NCBI GenBank assembly: GCA_964578885.1
Contig: CAZOEO010000004.1
Coordinates: forward strand, 124,001-188,000
Reading direction: 5' to 3'
DNA: 64,000 nt
Source: CAZRHR01 sp964578885
GTDB lineage: Bacteria > Bacteroidota > Bacteroidia > CAIKAF01
Numbering within the stretch: position 1 is the first letter of the stretch; each line of letters starts with the position of its first letter. The translations under genes were made by a program, and so were the position numbers. The notes under the pieces were generated by a model. The model was not told where the DNA came from and did no database searches. It saw only the letters and a program-made list of their open reading frames with translations. Positions 23,280-32,982 of this stretch are shown one piece after another.

Positions 23280-25865
23280 TTACATGCCGCCAAGAAAACG
23301 TTGAAGTGAAACATCATCATGAATAAGCACTTCTCTGGCTTTTGAGCCTTTGTTCGGTCCCACAATACCAGCTGCCTCCATTTGATCAATAAGTCGTCCG
23401 GCTCTATTGTATCCAATGTTCAATCTTCTTTGCAACAATGAGGCGCTGCCTTGCTGGTGTTGTACAATGATGCGCGCCGCTTCGTCGAAGAGATCGTCTT
23501 TGTCTTCGCTATCGAACTTGGTTTTATCCGGATCGCCTTCTTCTCCCACATATTCAGGAAGCATCAGGGCTTCAGGGAATCCTTTTTGCTCGCCAATGAA
23601 GGCCACAATTTGTTCGACTTCCGGGGTGTCTACAAATGGACATTGTAAACGAATTAAATCGGAACCAATGGACAGTAGCATATCGCCTCGTCCAATCAAC
23701 TGATCCGCTCCGCCGCTATCTAAGATGGTTCTGGAGTCGACTTTGGAACTTACACGGAAAGCCAAACGAGCCGGGAAGTTGGCTTTAATGGTTCCGGTAA
23801 TAATATTCACCGAAGGCCTTTGTGTGGCGATAATGAGGTGAATTCCAATCGCCCTGGCCAGCTGAGCCAAACGTGCGATAGGTAGTTCCACTTCCTTACC
23901 GGCCGTCATGATGAGGTCCGCAAACTCATCGATAACCAAAACAATGTAGGGGAGGAAACGATGGCCTTCGTTTGGATTCAGACGTCTCTGACGAAAACGT
24001 TCGTTGTATTCTTTCAGATTCCTTACCTGTGCATTTTTCAACAACTCGTAGCGGTTGTCCATCTCAATGCACAAGGAATTCAAAGTGTTGATTACCTTTT
24101 TGGTATCGGTTATAATGGGCTCGTCTTCTCCGGGTAATTTGGCTAAAAAATGCTTTTCAATAATGCCGTACAAAGGCAACTCCACTTTCTTTGGGTCGAT
24201 CATCACTAACTTCAGCTCCGAAGGATGTTTGCTGTAAAGCAGTGATACGAGTAGTGTGTTGATTCCCACAGATTTACCTTGTCCTGTCGCACCTGCAACC
24301 AGAAGGTGAGGCATTTTGGCCAAATCGGCCAAAAAGACTTCGTTGGAAATGGTTCTACCCAATGCCACAGGAAGGTCGAATTTATTCTGAACCCATTTTT
24401 CGGATTCAAAAATAGATTTTAGGCCTACAATGGTTGGATTTTGATTGGGCACTTCGATTCCGATGGTGCCTTTTCCCGGGATGGGCGCAATAATCCGGAT
24501 ACCATGGGCCGCCAGAGAGAGGGCAATATCGTCTTCCAGGTTTTTAATTTTGGAAATCCGAACGCCCGGTGCGGGTACAATTTCATACAAGGTAACCGTG
24601 GGTCCGATGGTGGCCTTGATTTTTTGGATTTCCACACCATAGTTCCGGAGTGTTTCTACAATCCGGTTTTTATTGGCTTCCAGTTCTCTGGGATCTACTT
24701 TTAATTCAGACACTCCGAGGTCGGCCAAAAGGTTTACCGAAGGAAACTGATAGCCAGGAAGATCTTCCCGGTGATCGTAGGCTCCATATTTTTGAACCAA
24801 ATCTGCTGCTACAGCTTGTGCGACCCGGGAGCTATGGCTGGGTTCTGGAGCGGTGATGGCTTTTGATTCTTCATGAATTTCTACTTCCATGGTGAGGTCG
24901 CCCGTGGGTGCCGGCGCACCGGAGGGAGGCTGCGGAGGCGTAATTTCGAACACGTGTGCTCCACCAGGTTCTTCTTCGAACGGACTTTCTTCCTGCTGTT
25001 GAACAGGCTCCTGCACAGGAACTTCGAACACCTGAAAATCATCCTCCGAAATCTCTTCCATCGGCACATTTTCCTCTAATTCTTCGTTGCCACTGAGCTC
25101 ATCCCGATGCGTATAAATATTCACAGGAGCGAGCTCCTCTTCGTCCTCTTTATCTTCTTTCTTTTTTTCTGCTTGCGGTTTTTTCTCTTCCCAACGTGCT
25201 GGAATTAACCGAATGTTAAAGGAAAGAATAAGGTAGGTGAGCAGGCCAAAACCAAGGACAAGAGGAGTGCCAAACGTACCGGTAAGCATTTCAATTTTTT
25301 GCGCCATCCGCATACCAATGCGTCCACCCGCAATGCCATCCATCCATTCGGGAAAAAGGAAACCAAAGAAGGTGGCGGACCAAAAAAGGAAAAAAATGAT
25401 GTGCGAGGGTGAAGGAAGTGATAGGGTGAGGGTGGGCGGAAACAATTTTTTCCATCCCCAGCGAAAAATGAGGGGTACAAAGAGAATGGCCGCAAAACCA
25501 AATCCTTTGAAAATAAGTATTTGTGCCAGCCATGCGCCCATCCAACCCATTAGATTGGCGGTAGGTTTTTGTCCTTCCGGTGCGTGTTCAAGTAAAGATT
25601 GATCGGCCTGCCAGTGAAAATAAAATGAGATTTGAGCAAGGGCGAGGAAAAGCGCGAAAACCAACAAGAACGAGCCCCAAAGTTTTTGGGTACGCGGATC
25701 GTGTACCCAGGCGGGTAAAGCAAAAGGCTTCCTGCTGCGGGAAGTTTTTACAGGTTCCGGTGCTGCGTCCCAGTTTTCTACCTCCGCCTTTTTCTTTCTA
25801 GGGGTATTTGCCGGGGGCAGGTTTTCCGCGGGTTCTTCTACTTTTTTCTGCTTTCTAAAGGCCAT
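23280..25865 (-). CDS. ftsK: DNA translocase FtsK
   Basis: Septal DNA pump for chromosome segregation. The N-terminal region has four hydrophobic spans (about 70-220 from this start), followed by an acidic, Pro/Glu-rich linker, then the RecA-like motor with Walker A (VAGATGQGKSVGIN) and Walker B (IVLVIDEFADLI), and the C-terminal gamma winged helix (SASLLQRRLNIGYNRAGRLIDQMEAAGIVG). I chose ATG 25865 (MAFRKQKK) because TGCCTTTG, one base from TAnnTTTG, lies just upstream; ATG 25919 would add 18 residues. Confidence 0.94.
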   Translation of the reverse strand: MAFRKQKKVEEPAENLPPANTPRKKKAEVENWDAAPEPVKTSRSRKPFALPAWVHDPRTQKLWGSFLLVFALFLALAQISFYFHWQADQSLLEHAPEGQKPTANLMGWMGAWLAQILIFKGFGFAAILFVPLIFRWGWKKLFPPTLTLSLPSPSHIIFFLFWSATFFGFLFPEWMDGIAGGRIGMRMAQKIEMLTGTFGTPLVLGFGLLTYLILSFNIRLIPARWEEKKPQAEKKKEDKEDEEELAPVNIYTHRDELSGNEELEENVPMEEISEDDFQVFEVPVQEPVQQQEESPFEEEPGGAHVFEITPPQPPSGAPAPTGDLTMEVEIHEESKAITAPEPSHSSRVAQAVAADLVQKYGAYDHREDLPGYQFPSVNLLADLGVSELKVDPRELEANKNRIVETLRNYGVEIQKIKATIGPTVTLYEIVPAPGVRISKIKNLEDDIALSLAAHGIRIIAPIPGKGTIGIEVPNQNPTIVGLKSIFESEKWVQNKFDLPVALGRTISNEVFLADLAKMPHLLVAGATGQGKSVGINTLLVSLLYSKHPSELKLVMIDPKKVELPLYGIIEKHFLAKLPGEDEPIITDTKKVINTLNSLCIEMDNRYELLKNAQVRNLKEYNERFRQRRLNPNEGHRFLPYIVLVIDEFADLIMTAGKEVELPIARLAQLARAIGIHLIIATQRPSVNIITGTIKANFPARLAFRVSSKVDSRTILDSGGADQLIGRGDMLLSIGSDLIRLQCPFVDTPEVEQIVAFIGEQKGFPEALMLPEYVGEEGDPDKTKFDSEDKDDLFDEAARIIVQHQQGSASLLQRRLNIGYNRAGRLIDQMEAAGIVGPNKGSKAREVLIHDDVSLQRFLGGM

Positions 25866-26184
25866 GAAGGGACAATATTCGCCAAAGGCAATATTAGCAG
25901 GAATTCCTGCTTCTGCCATTCACAACCAATCTAAGCTATTAACAATGCTTGGTTAATAGCTTGATTTGACATGGAGAATTGACCTTCAGTTTAAAATGAG
26001 GTGCACGGTTCCGATTCCGGAAACTTGCAACTGCCTGTAGGCTGCGGCGTATCCCATGACCCATTTCATGGAAAAAGCAGAGGGAATGGGTTTGGCGTGA
26101 AAGTGGAGGTGATGTGAGGAAAAGTGTGACATAGGCTTTCTTTACATTTTCATGAGTAAAACGTAAGAAATAACCATTTATTGT
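25866..26184. other. Intergenic region between ftsK and the sigma factor gene
   Basis: About 320 bases with no supported gene. It contains the ftsK promoter region at the left and the sigma factor terminator at the right edge. Confidence 0.4.
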
Positions 26185-26225
26185 AAAGCCCCATTTTTGA
26201 ATATTTCGTCCAAAAATGGGGCTTT
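26185..26225. terminator. Strong hairpin terminator after the ECF sigma factor gene
   Basis: A 14-bp perfect inverted repeat (AAAGCCCCATTTTT at 26185-26198 with its complement at 26212-26225) with a 13-base loop. T-rich sequence follows on both strands, so it could serve both directions; it lies 18 bases beyond the sigma gene's stop. Confidence 0.85.
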
Positions 26226-26242
26226 CATTTTAATATGTAGCC

Positions 26243-26833
26243 TTAACCTTGAGTGAGCTGCAATCCGGATTTTTCCATCATTTTCCGAAGGTTCAGCAAG
26301 GCATATCGCATTCGTCCCAAAGCAGTATTGATGCTCACGCCGGTTTGTTCTGCAATTTCGGCAAAACTCATTTCAGCATAATGACGCATGTACAACACTT
26401 CTTTTTGTTCTTTGGGCAAACGTTGAATATAGCTTTGCAGAGATTGTTCGGTTTGGTTCCGAATCATCATATCTTCCACATTCAATTCTTCCTGACGAAG
26501 TACGCCAAAAATATCGAACTCTTCCTCATCGGTTTCAAATGCCGGCATTCTTTTCAAACGTCGGAAATGATCGATAATCAGGTTATGGGCAATACGCATA
26601 ACCCATGGTAGGAATTTTCCTTCATCGGTATATTTTCCACCTTGCAAGGTTTGAATGACACGAATGAACGTATCCTGGAAAATATCTTCCGCGTGGTCGG
26701 AATGCTTCACCATCATATAAATGTAACCGTACACACGATCTTTATGACGCTTCAATAAAATTTCGAAGCTACCGGTGTTTCCTTGAAGGTAAGCGTGGAT
26801 CAACTCTTGATCGCTGAGGGCACTGCTACGCAT
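26243..26833 (-). CDS. ECF-family RNA polymerase sigma factor
   Basis: A 196-residue sigma-70-family protein. Region 2 covers about 20-95 (SFEILLKRHKDRVYGYIYMMV, HAEDIFQDTFIRV, WVMRIAHNLIIDHFRR) and region 4 about 130-185 (LPKEQKEVLYMRHYAEMSFAEIAEQTG, with the helix-turn-helix in SINTALGRMRYAL). Region 3 is missing, as expected for ECF factors. No anti-sigma gene lies next to it. The IDHFRR and GRMRYALLNLR segments match a widespread Bacteroidota group that is often constitutively expressed. Confidence 0.9.
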   Translation of the reverse strand: MRSSALSDQELIHAYLQGNTGSFEILLKRHKDRVYGYIYMMVKHSDHAEDIFQDTFIRVIQTLQGGKYTDEGKFLPWVMRIAHNLIIDHFRRLKRMPAFETDEEEFDIFGVLRQEELNVEDMMIRNQTEQSLQSYIQRLPKEQKEVLYMRHYAEMSFAEIAEQTGVSINTALGRMRYALLNLRKMMEKSGLQLTQG

Positions 26834-27073
26834 AGGACATTGAATTTGAGGTGAATAAAATCCTTTTAGCGTAGTGGTGTTTCGATAAGCGATTGTTTAT
26901 TAACAGAGGTTAATTAGAGAATGAAACGTAAAGATAGCAATCTGGTTTCATTTCCCCAAAAAAAAGCTAAAATTTACATGCATCACCACGAACAAATCAG
27001 GTGGATTTAGGATTCTTTAGGTAACAAATTATGTGCTACTTCTTTTTGTATCCGATATTTTAAAGAGTTTTGC

Positions 27074-27952
27074 ATGGTGAAAATCACGAAAGAGATACAG
27101 GCCATGCTGGCTTTGCTGGAAGATCCGGATCCGGAGGTTCACCGGCAGGTCATGCAAGGTTTTGTAGATCGTGGTCCGGAGATGTTACCCGTTTTAAAGG
27201 AAGCCGGACGGAGATATACTTTTGGTGTCATGGCCGAAAGGATGGAATGGATGGCCGATGAAATTCGTTTCAATATTCTTTATGCCCAATTGGAGGATTG
27301 GAAAACCTACAGGACGCACGATCTTGGTTTTGTGATTCGCAGTGTGGAAGCCTTTCAGTATCCAGATGCCTCGTCTGAGCGCATGGAGCAATGGATTGCC
27401 CGTGTGAGAAAAGAAATTTGGCTTGGGATGTCCGAGGAGTTGTCTGCCATTGAGCGTATTAGGGTGCTGAATCATGTGCTGTATGCGATGTATCATTTGC
27501 GTGGAACTGCCCAGGATGAGGAATCCCGATTGTCTCATTTTTTTCTTTCACGGGCCTTAGATTCCGGGAAAGCGTCTCCTGTTTTGCTGGTGTTGCTGTA
27601 TTTATTTTTGGCCCAAAGCATGGAACTTCCGGTGTTGCCGGTTCCTCTTCCCAAACATTTTGTGTTGGCCTACATGGAATCGCAGGGCGCCAAAGACATT
27701 CGCGGCCAGTCTTTGGCTGGAAAAGAAAAGTTTTTCATTAATCCTTATAGTCGTGGTGCGGTCTTTTCTCGTCGCGAGATTGAGCATTTTCTGATTCAAT
27801 CTGGTCATGAGGGGCCATTGCCTCAACCTGAGCCTTGTAGTTTTCCTGTTTTTATTGCGGGTTGGCTTTCTGCCATCCGCGACTGGCATGAAAAGGCCGG
27901 TCATACGCGTCGTGCGAATTATTATTCTCGCTTTATCCAATTGCTCTCATGA
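27074..27952 (+). CDS. SirB1-like transglutaminase-core protein
   Basis: A 292-residue cytoplasmic protein resembling the SirB1/Transglut_core2 family: an N-terminal helical repeat part (LLEDPDPEVHRQVMQGFVDRG) and a central SRALDSGKASPVLLVLLYLFLAQ followed by LPKHFVLAYM. The usual Cys/His/Asp set of active transglutaminases is not obvious, as is common in this family, so enzymatic activity is doubtful. Its ORF ends in an ATGA overlap with the next gene, giving a three-gene operon with the hotdog protein and the phosphoesterase. Confidence 0.75.
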   Translation: MVKITKEIQAMLALLEDPDPEVHRQVMQGFVDRGPEMLPVLKEAGRRYTFGVMAERMEWMADEIRFNILYAQLEDWKTYRTHDLGFVIRSVEAFQYPDASSERMEQWIARVRKEIWLGMSEELSAIERIRVLNHVLYAMYHLRGTAQDEESRLSHFFLSRALDSGKASPVLLVLLYLFLAQSMELPVLPVPLPKHFVLAYMESQGAKDIRGQSLAGKEKFFINPYSRGAVFSRREIEHFLIQSGHEGPLPQPEPCSFPVFIAGWLSAIRDWHEKAGHTRRANYYSRFIQLLS

Positions 27953-28434
27953 AACAAATCTTTGAAAAAGCCCGTCGCTCGTCCTGGGGTTTGTTTTTAT
28001 TGAACCAGGCGTTTTTTTGGAAGCTGCCATTTAATCGTCCACATGGAATTCGGATTATTGAGGTGGAAGAAGTCGGTTTGACGGCCGTTTTACCTTTTCG
28101 CCGAAACAACTTGAACCATTTGGGTACCCTGCACGCCTGTGCATTGGCGACTCTGGCCGAATTTACCGCCGGAACGGAGTTGTGGCGCCGGCTCGAACAA
28201 AAAGGATTTCGGTTGGTTATGCAATCTTTGCACATGACGTACACGGCCAAAGCGACTGAAACCGTTTTTGCGCAATTTGGCGCACAAATGAGTAAAGAAG
28301 AAACGGAAGCTTTGGAGCGTCAGTTGCAGGAAAAACAAAAAGCGTCGTACGAAGCCATAGTTGTGGTTCGTACAAAAGATGGAAAAGAAGTGGCGGTGGG
28401 CACTTCTAAATGGTATTTGACTTTACGCGCATGA
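27949..28434 (+). CDS. Hotdog-fold DUF4442 / PaaI-like thioesterase
   Basis: A 161-residue protein of the hotdog fold. NNLNHLGTLHACALATLAEFTAG matches the conserved helix and preceding loop of DUF4442 and PaaI-type acyl-CoA thioesterases, and the closing strands (YEAIVVVRTKDGKEVAVGTSKWYLTL) fit the same fold. Substrate unknown. It overlaps the genes on either side by four bases each (ATGA), so the three proteins are made together. Confidence 0.8.
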   Translation: MKQIFEKARRSSWGLFLLNQAFFWKLPFNRPHGIRIIEVEEVGLTAVLPFRRNNLNHLGTLHACALATLAEFTAGTELWRRLEQKGFRLVMQSLHMTYTAKATETVFAQFGAQMSKEETEALERQLQEKQKASYEAIVVVRTKDGKEVAVGTSKWYLTLRA

Positions 28435-29639
28435 GTAGATTTGTGATTTTAATTTTGGTTCTGGCCCTTTGGGTGGTCGCAGAAGTTTGGTTGTGGATGC
28501 TGTTTAAGCAAGCCTTTCAGCCCAAAACCTGGAGCATGCGTATTTTTACCGTACTATGGTTTGGGGCATCTTTCACCACTTTGGCAGTGCTTATCTTTCG
28601 CCCGGAAAGTCCTTCTTTTACGTATCGTTTGGTAGGACAATTGGTGATGCTAATTACCATGTCGAAGTTGTTGGCCTTGATTTTTACCACCCTGAGCATG
28701 GGGATTTGGGAAATGAAATCATGGGTTTGGAAATCGGAAGTACCGGATGAATCCCGGCGTGCATTTTTACGAAAAATAGCTTTATTTTCCGGTGGAATTC
28801 CTTTGTTTACAACGTTTTATGGATTGTTTAGGACCGCTTCTCAGTTTCGGATTCACCAGGTTACTTTGAAGAATGCAAAAATCCCGTCTGCTTTTTCCGG
28901 ATTTCGCATCGTTCAAATTTCAGACATCCATACCGGTTCGGTGCTTTTTCCTGAAACCATGGAAAAGGCGGTGAAAACCATTCAGGAACTGAAGCCCGAT
29001 CTTATTGTGTTTACAGGTGATTTAGTGAATAATTTTGCTGCTGAAGCAGAGCCGTTTGTGCCATTATTTTCTCAGCTGAAGGCTCCATATGGAGTGTTCA
29101 GTATTTTGGGAAATCATGATTATGGCGATTATCATATGTGGCCCAATGATGAGGCCCGACTCGCCAATTTTGACCAAATGCTGAATGTTCACCAGCGTAT
29201 GGGGTGGAAATTACTCATGAATTCTTCTGTTCAATTGGAACGCGATGGCGCATTTATTCAATTGGCTGGTGTAGAAAATTGGGGCGCCAAGCTTCATTTT
29301 AAACGGTATGGTAAACTCGATTTGGCCCTGGCGGGACTTTCACCTGATCAATTTACGATCTTGTTGTCGCACGATCCTTCCCATTGGCAGGCAGAGGTCG
29401 TAAAGCAGGCATTTCCGGTGGATCTCATGTTGGCAGGACATACCCATGGTTTTCAATTTGGTGTAGAAATTCCTGGTTTTAAATGGAGTCCGTCTCAATA
29501 TGTGTACGATCAATGGGCCGGTTTATACAGCGATGGCGATAAAAAGTTGTACGTGAACCGTGGTACGGGTTGTATCGGTTATTCGGGTCGGGTGGGGATT
29601 CCACCAGAAATTACGTTGATTACGCTAGCTTCTGCCTGA
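28431..29639 (+). CDS. Membrane-anchored metallophosphoesterase (YkuE-like)
   Basis: Calcineurin-like phosphoesterase of 402 residues, with several hydrophobic spans in the first 135 residues and a catalytic domain outside or at the membrane. Metal-binding motifs: QISDIHTGS (D, H), FTGDLVN (D), LGNHDYGDY (N, H), LLSHDP (H) and LAGHTHGFQFG (H, H). This set is complete. The YkuE/LpxH-like group acts on lipid-linked or nucleotide phosphates; the substrate here cannot be told. I chose ATG 28431, which overlaps the previous stop (ATGA). Confidence 0.88.
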   Translation: MSRFVILILVLALWVVAEVWLWMLFKQAFQPKTWSMRIFTVLWFGASFTTLAVLIFRPESPSFTYRLVGQLVMLITMSKLLALIFTTLSMGIWEMKSWVWKSEVPDESRRAFLRKIALFSGGIPLFTTFYGLFRTASQFRIHQVTLKNAKIPSAFSGFRIVQISDIHTGSVLFPETMEKAVKTIQELKPDLIVFTGDLVNNFAAEAEPFVPLFSQLKAPYGVFSILGNHDYGDYHMWPNDEARLANFDQMLNVHQRMGWKLLMNSSVQLERDGAFIQLAGVENWGAKLHFKRYGKLDLALAGLSPDQFTILLSHDPSHWQAEVVKQAFPVDLMLAGHTHGFQFGVEIPGFKWSPSQYVYDQWAGLYSDGDKKLYVNRGTGCIGYSGRVGIPPEITLITLASA

Positions 29640-29644
29640 CCCAT

Positions 29645-30820
29645 TCAGGATGGCTGATAGAAATGTTTTTCATCGAGTAAGTCTGCCGCTTCTCGTCCCA
29701 ATTGCGTTCCAAGCGCTACGCCCATGCCCCCCAGCCGGACGGCGGCCACCACGCGCGGTCTGATTTTCTTGCAAATTGGAAATCTTTGTGATCCCATGCC
29801 CATGGTTCCGGCCCAAATATGTTCGATTTCCCATGGGATGTCCGGCAACAATCTTCGATGAATTACATCCATTAAATAGGAGTTGATTTCTTTTGGAATT
29901 GATTGCTCTGTCGTGGTTTCTTTTTCTGGTTGCAAGCGTCTTCCTCCGCCAATCAATAACTGATTTTGGCCGACTTTTCGGAAATAAGTGTCACCGCCGG
30001 CGTAGTGAAACGTTCCGTCTGGTAAGCTTTTGGGGAGCGGTTTGGTTACCAGAACTACGCCACGGGCCGGTTTTACATCATCTTGTAATTCAGGAAGAAG
30101 TGTGCCGGCAAAGCCATTGACGGCGACCAGGACTTTTCCGGCTCTTCGTTTTACATTTCCTTTAAGGTGTTCCAGGATTACGGTGACTTGGGCTGCATCA
30201 TCATGTATATCCAGGACTTTCCAGCCCATTTCCATTTTGATGCCGGCCTGCTGCACTTTTTCCCGTAAACTGTTCCAAAGTGCACCGGAATGCAACGCTC
30301 CTTCAAAAGGATTGAAAATCAATTGTCCGACGTGGGGGAACCAGGGTGTGTTGGCCTGCGGCGAAATGGTTGAAAAAACAGGCCGGTCAAAAAGTCCTGT
30401 TTGGGTAAGCCATTCGTTGAGTTGTGGCACTGCGGCCAAAACGGATGCCGCGTGGTGTTCTTCTCCGGTAAAAAAAACTTCGTAACCACCGCAAGCTTCG
30501 AATTGCAGGGTTTTTGCTCCATGCATTTCCAGCAGGGCGCGAAGTCCGAGAACACGTTTTTTTATCAAAGTGAGCGTTTCATCTACACTTTGGGTTTGAA
30601 GATCCGCAGCGATTTCGCCCGCCGTGCCAAAGCAAGCGAAACCAGCATTTCGGGTCGTAGCACCTGATGGCCAGAGTCCCTGATCGATCACCAGAATCTT
30701 TTCACCGGGATGTTTGGCCTGGTATGCCAGCGCTGCATTAAGTCCTACGATGCCTGCGCCAATGACCAACAGATCGATGGGCTCTGCAAAAATTTCTTTA
30801 TCCCAGAAGGACCAACTCAT
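29645..30820 (-). CDS. FAD-dependent oxidoreductase (DAO family)
   Basis: A 391-residue flavoprotein with the dinucleotide-binding start DLLVIGAGIVGLNAALAYQAK, the second FAD motif SGATTRNAGFACFG and a C-terminal RLGGMGVALGTQLGREAADLL. It belongs to the D-amino-acid oxidase/glycine oxidase-like group, near gamma-glutamylputrescine oxidoreductases; the substrate is probably an amine or amino acid. Its ATG overlaps the TAA of the prolyl oligopeptidase gene (TAATG), so the two are coupled. It converges on the metallophosphoesterase gene with five bases between. Confidence 0.82.
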   Translation of the reverse strand: MSWSFWDKEIFAEPIDLLVIGAGIVGLNAALAYQAKHPGEKILVIDQGLWPSGATTRNAGFACFGTAGEIAADLQTQSVDETLTLIKKRVLGLRALLEMHGAKTLQFEACGGYEVFFTGEEHHAASVLAAVPQLNEWLTQTGLFDRPVFSTISPQANTPWFPHVGQLIFNPFEGALHSGALWNSLREKVQQAGIKMEMGWKVLDIHDDAAQVTVILEHLKGNVKRRAGKVLVAVNGFAGTLLPELQDDVKPARGVVLVTKPLPKSLPDGTFHYAGGDTYFRKVGQNQLLIGGGRRLQPEKETTTEQSIPKEINSYLMDVIHRRLLPDIPWEIEHIWAGTMGMGSQRFPICKKIRPRVVAAVRLGGMGVALGTQLGREAADLLDEKHFYQPS

Positions 30821-32982
30821 TATTTTTCTGCAAGATGCGTAAAAAGAAAGGCCAGGAAATCCGTGTAATCCTGAATGACCATGGCCGTAGGTTTACCCGC
30901 GCCATGACCTGCATTGGATTCAATACGAATCAGGATTGGATTCACGCCTTGTTGCGCAGTTTGCAGTGCCGCGGCAAATTTGAAAGAATGCGCGGGTACT
31001 ACCCGGTCATCATGATCTGCGGTCATGATGAGGGTGGCGGGATAGTTAACGCCTTGTTTGATTTGGTGTAAAGGAGAATATTTAAAAAGGTAAGGAAAAT
31101 GAGCTGGATCTTCCGGATTTCCATATTCCACCATCCAGGCGTGACCGATGGTGAATTGATGGAATTTCAACATGTCCAATACGCCCACCGCCGGAATGGC
31201 GACTTTGAATAAATCGGGACGCTGAAGCATGCAAGCACCCACCAATAATCCTCCGTTGCTTCGACCATGAATGGCGAGTCGGGAAGGGGAGGTAATGCCT
31301 TTTTCAATTAAGTATTCTGCTGCGCCAATAAAGTCGTCGAATACATTTTGTTTTTTCTCTAACATTCCTCCTGTATGCCAATTTTCCCCGAATTCTCCTC
31401 CACCACGAAGCGCAGGCACGGCATATACCCCGCCACTTTCTACAAAAAGCCAGTTGACCAGACTAAAGGATGGCATCACAGGAATGTTAAAACCTCCGTA
31501 TCCATAAAGCAGGCAGGCTCTGTTTTGCAGCCGTACATCTTTTCTGTAGAAAAGGTACATAGGAATGATGGTTCCGTCTTTAGATGCATATCTAACTTGC
31601 TGAACTTCATATTTTTCGGTGTCTATATCCAATCCGGATGGTCTGTATTTTTCCGGAATGAGACTTCCTGCCTGCAGCCGATAGATGGTGGCTGGCATGT
31701 GGAAGCTGGTCAATGCAAAAAAGGTCTCACCGGTTTCTTCATCCACCGAAACGCCGGCAATGGTTCCCGGCGCGGGAAGTTGTATGTTCTGATTTTGTGC
31801 ACCTTCCATCACGCGGACTAACTCATTTTTTACATTTCTGTTGTACAAGGCCAGCCAACCATTGGGGATACGGTGTACGGATTGCAACACGCCGTCTCCG
31901 GCGGGAATCACATCTTGCCAATCTTTTTCCTGTGGTTTGTTCAGATCTATTCGGATGAGTCTATAGTTGGGCGCTTTGTGATTGGTCAGCAGAAAAACTT
32001 GATTGTTTTCGAAGGCCACCACGTTGGATTCAGAAGAAAAGTCCGAAATAAGAGGGATGAATTTCTTTTTACCCATGTCTGGTCCGGTGGGTTTTACCCA
32101 GATCCGATTACCGTGAGTTCCCTTGGTTTGAGAAATGACTAAAAGTTTTTCCCTGGACACGGTGTAGCCATAATTTCCATGTTTGGGATTGTTTTTGTCT
32201 TCAAAAATAAGTTCGTCTGTGCTTTGAGGCGTGCCCAAAGTGTGGTAATACACTTGTTGTCCGGCATTTTCCGCTACGAAAGCACCATTTTGACTGCGTG
32301 GGAAGCGGCTGTAATAGAATCCATTTCCTTGCCATGCAATACCTGAAAACTTAACGTTTTCTACCACATCTGTAGTCAGTTTCATGGAAGGCAAGTGCAG
32401 CACTTTGATGGTGCGCCAGTCGGAACCAGCTTCAGAAATGGCATATGCCAAGTAATCGCCTTTTTCGCTGATGCTGTAGGTGGCCAGGCTGGCTGTACCG
32501 TCTTCAGAAAAAGTGTTTGGGTCGAGTACCAAGGTTTCCAGACCTTGTTCATTTTGCACCATTAACCTGGATTGGTTCAGTAATCCGGGATTGAAGTTAT
32601 AGTACAAACGGCCATTTTTACGCATGGGTACACCATGTTTGGGATAATCCCATTTTTCAGCGAGCGCCATACGGATGCTTTCCCGGAACATCATTTTTTC
32701 AAATTGATTTTCCGTAAATTTTTGTTGTTTTTGAATCCAACTTTTCACCTCCGGTGTTTCAGCAGGGGCTTCCAGCCATGCATACGGATCTGGAATGGTT
32801 TGTCCATGAAGGTTGAGGACAGTGTTATCTTTTTTACTTACCGGATAAGGCAAACGAAAGTATCCGGCACCTGATCGATCAGATGTGCTCATGGAAGTGC
32901 GGGTCAGTGTAGGTGTAGTAGTTTGTGCATGCAAAGTGCTCAGCATGAGAACACCTGCAAGGAGAATGGCAGACTTATTCAT
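30820..32982 (-). CDS. Secreted prolyl oligopeptidase (S9A)
   Basis: Serine peptidase that cuts short peptides after proline. From the ATG at 32982 the protein has a signal peptide (MNKSAILLAGVLMLSTLHAQ) and 720 residues: a beta-propeller N-terminal half beginning with PDPYAWLEAPAETPEVKSWI, then an alpha/beta-hydrolase half with the nucleophile in GRSNGGLL, the acid in TADHDDRVVP and the His in SNAGHGAG. The triad is intact. An upstream extension to 33096 is open but would run into the preceding lipoprotein gene, which it still overlaps by 8 bases. Confidence 0.92.
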   Translation of the reverse strand: MNKSAILLAGVLMLSTLHAQTTTPTLTRTSMSTSDRSGAGYFRLPYPVSKKDNTVLNLHGQTIPDPYAWLEAPAETPEVKSWIQKQQKFTENQFEKMMFRESIRMALAEKWDYPKHGVPMRKNGRLYYNFNPGLLNQSRLMVQNEQGLETLVLDPNTFSEDGTASLATYSISEKGDYLAYAISEAGSDWRTIKVLHLPSMKLTTDVVENVKFSGIAWQGNGFYYSRFPRSQNGAFVAENAGQQVYYHTLGTPQSTDELIFEDKNNPKHGNYGYTVSREKLLVISQTKGTHGNRIWVKPTGPDMGKKKFIPLISDFSSESNVVAFENNQVFLLTNHKAPNYRLIRIDLNKPQEKDWQDVIPAGDGVLQSVHRIPNGWLALYNRNVKNELVRVMEGAQNQNIQLPAPGTIAGVSVDEETGETFFALTSFHMPATIYRLQAGSLIPEKYRPSGLDIDTEKYEVQQVRYASKDGTIIPMYLFYRKDVRLQNRACLLYGYGGFNIPVMPSFSLVNWLFVESGGVYAVPALRGGGEFGENWHTGGMLEKKQNVFDDFIGAAEYLIEKGITSPSRLAIHGRSNGGLLVGACMLQRPDLFKVAIPAVGVLDMLKFHQFTIGHAWMVEYGNPEDPAHFPYLFKYSPLHQIKQGVNYPATLIMTADHDDRVVPAHSFKFAAALQTAQQGVNPILIRIESNAGHGAGKPTAMVIQDYTDFLAFLFTHLAEK

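Noticed and set aside
23407..23703. Plus-strand frames inside ftsK, including several of 60-120 residues up to 25801
   Set aside because: All are antisense shadows of the ftsK reading frame with no promoter or domain.
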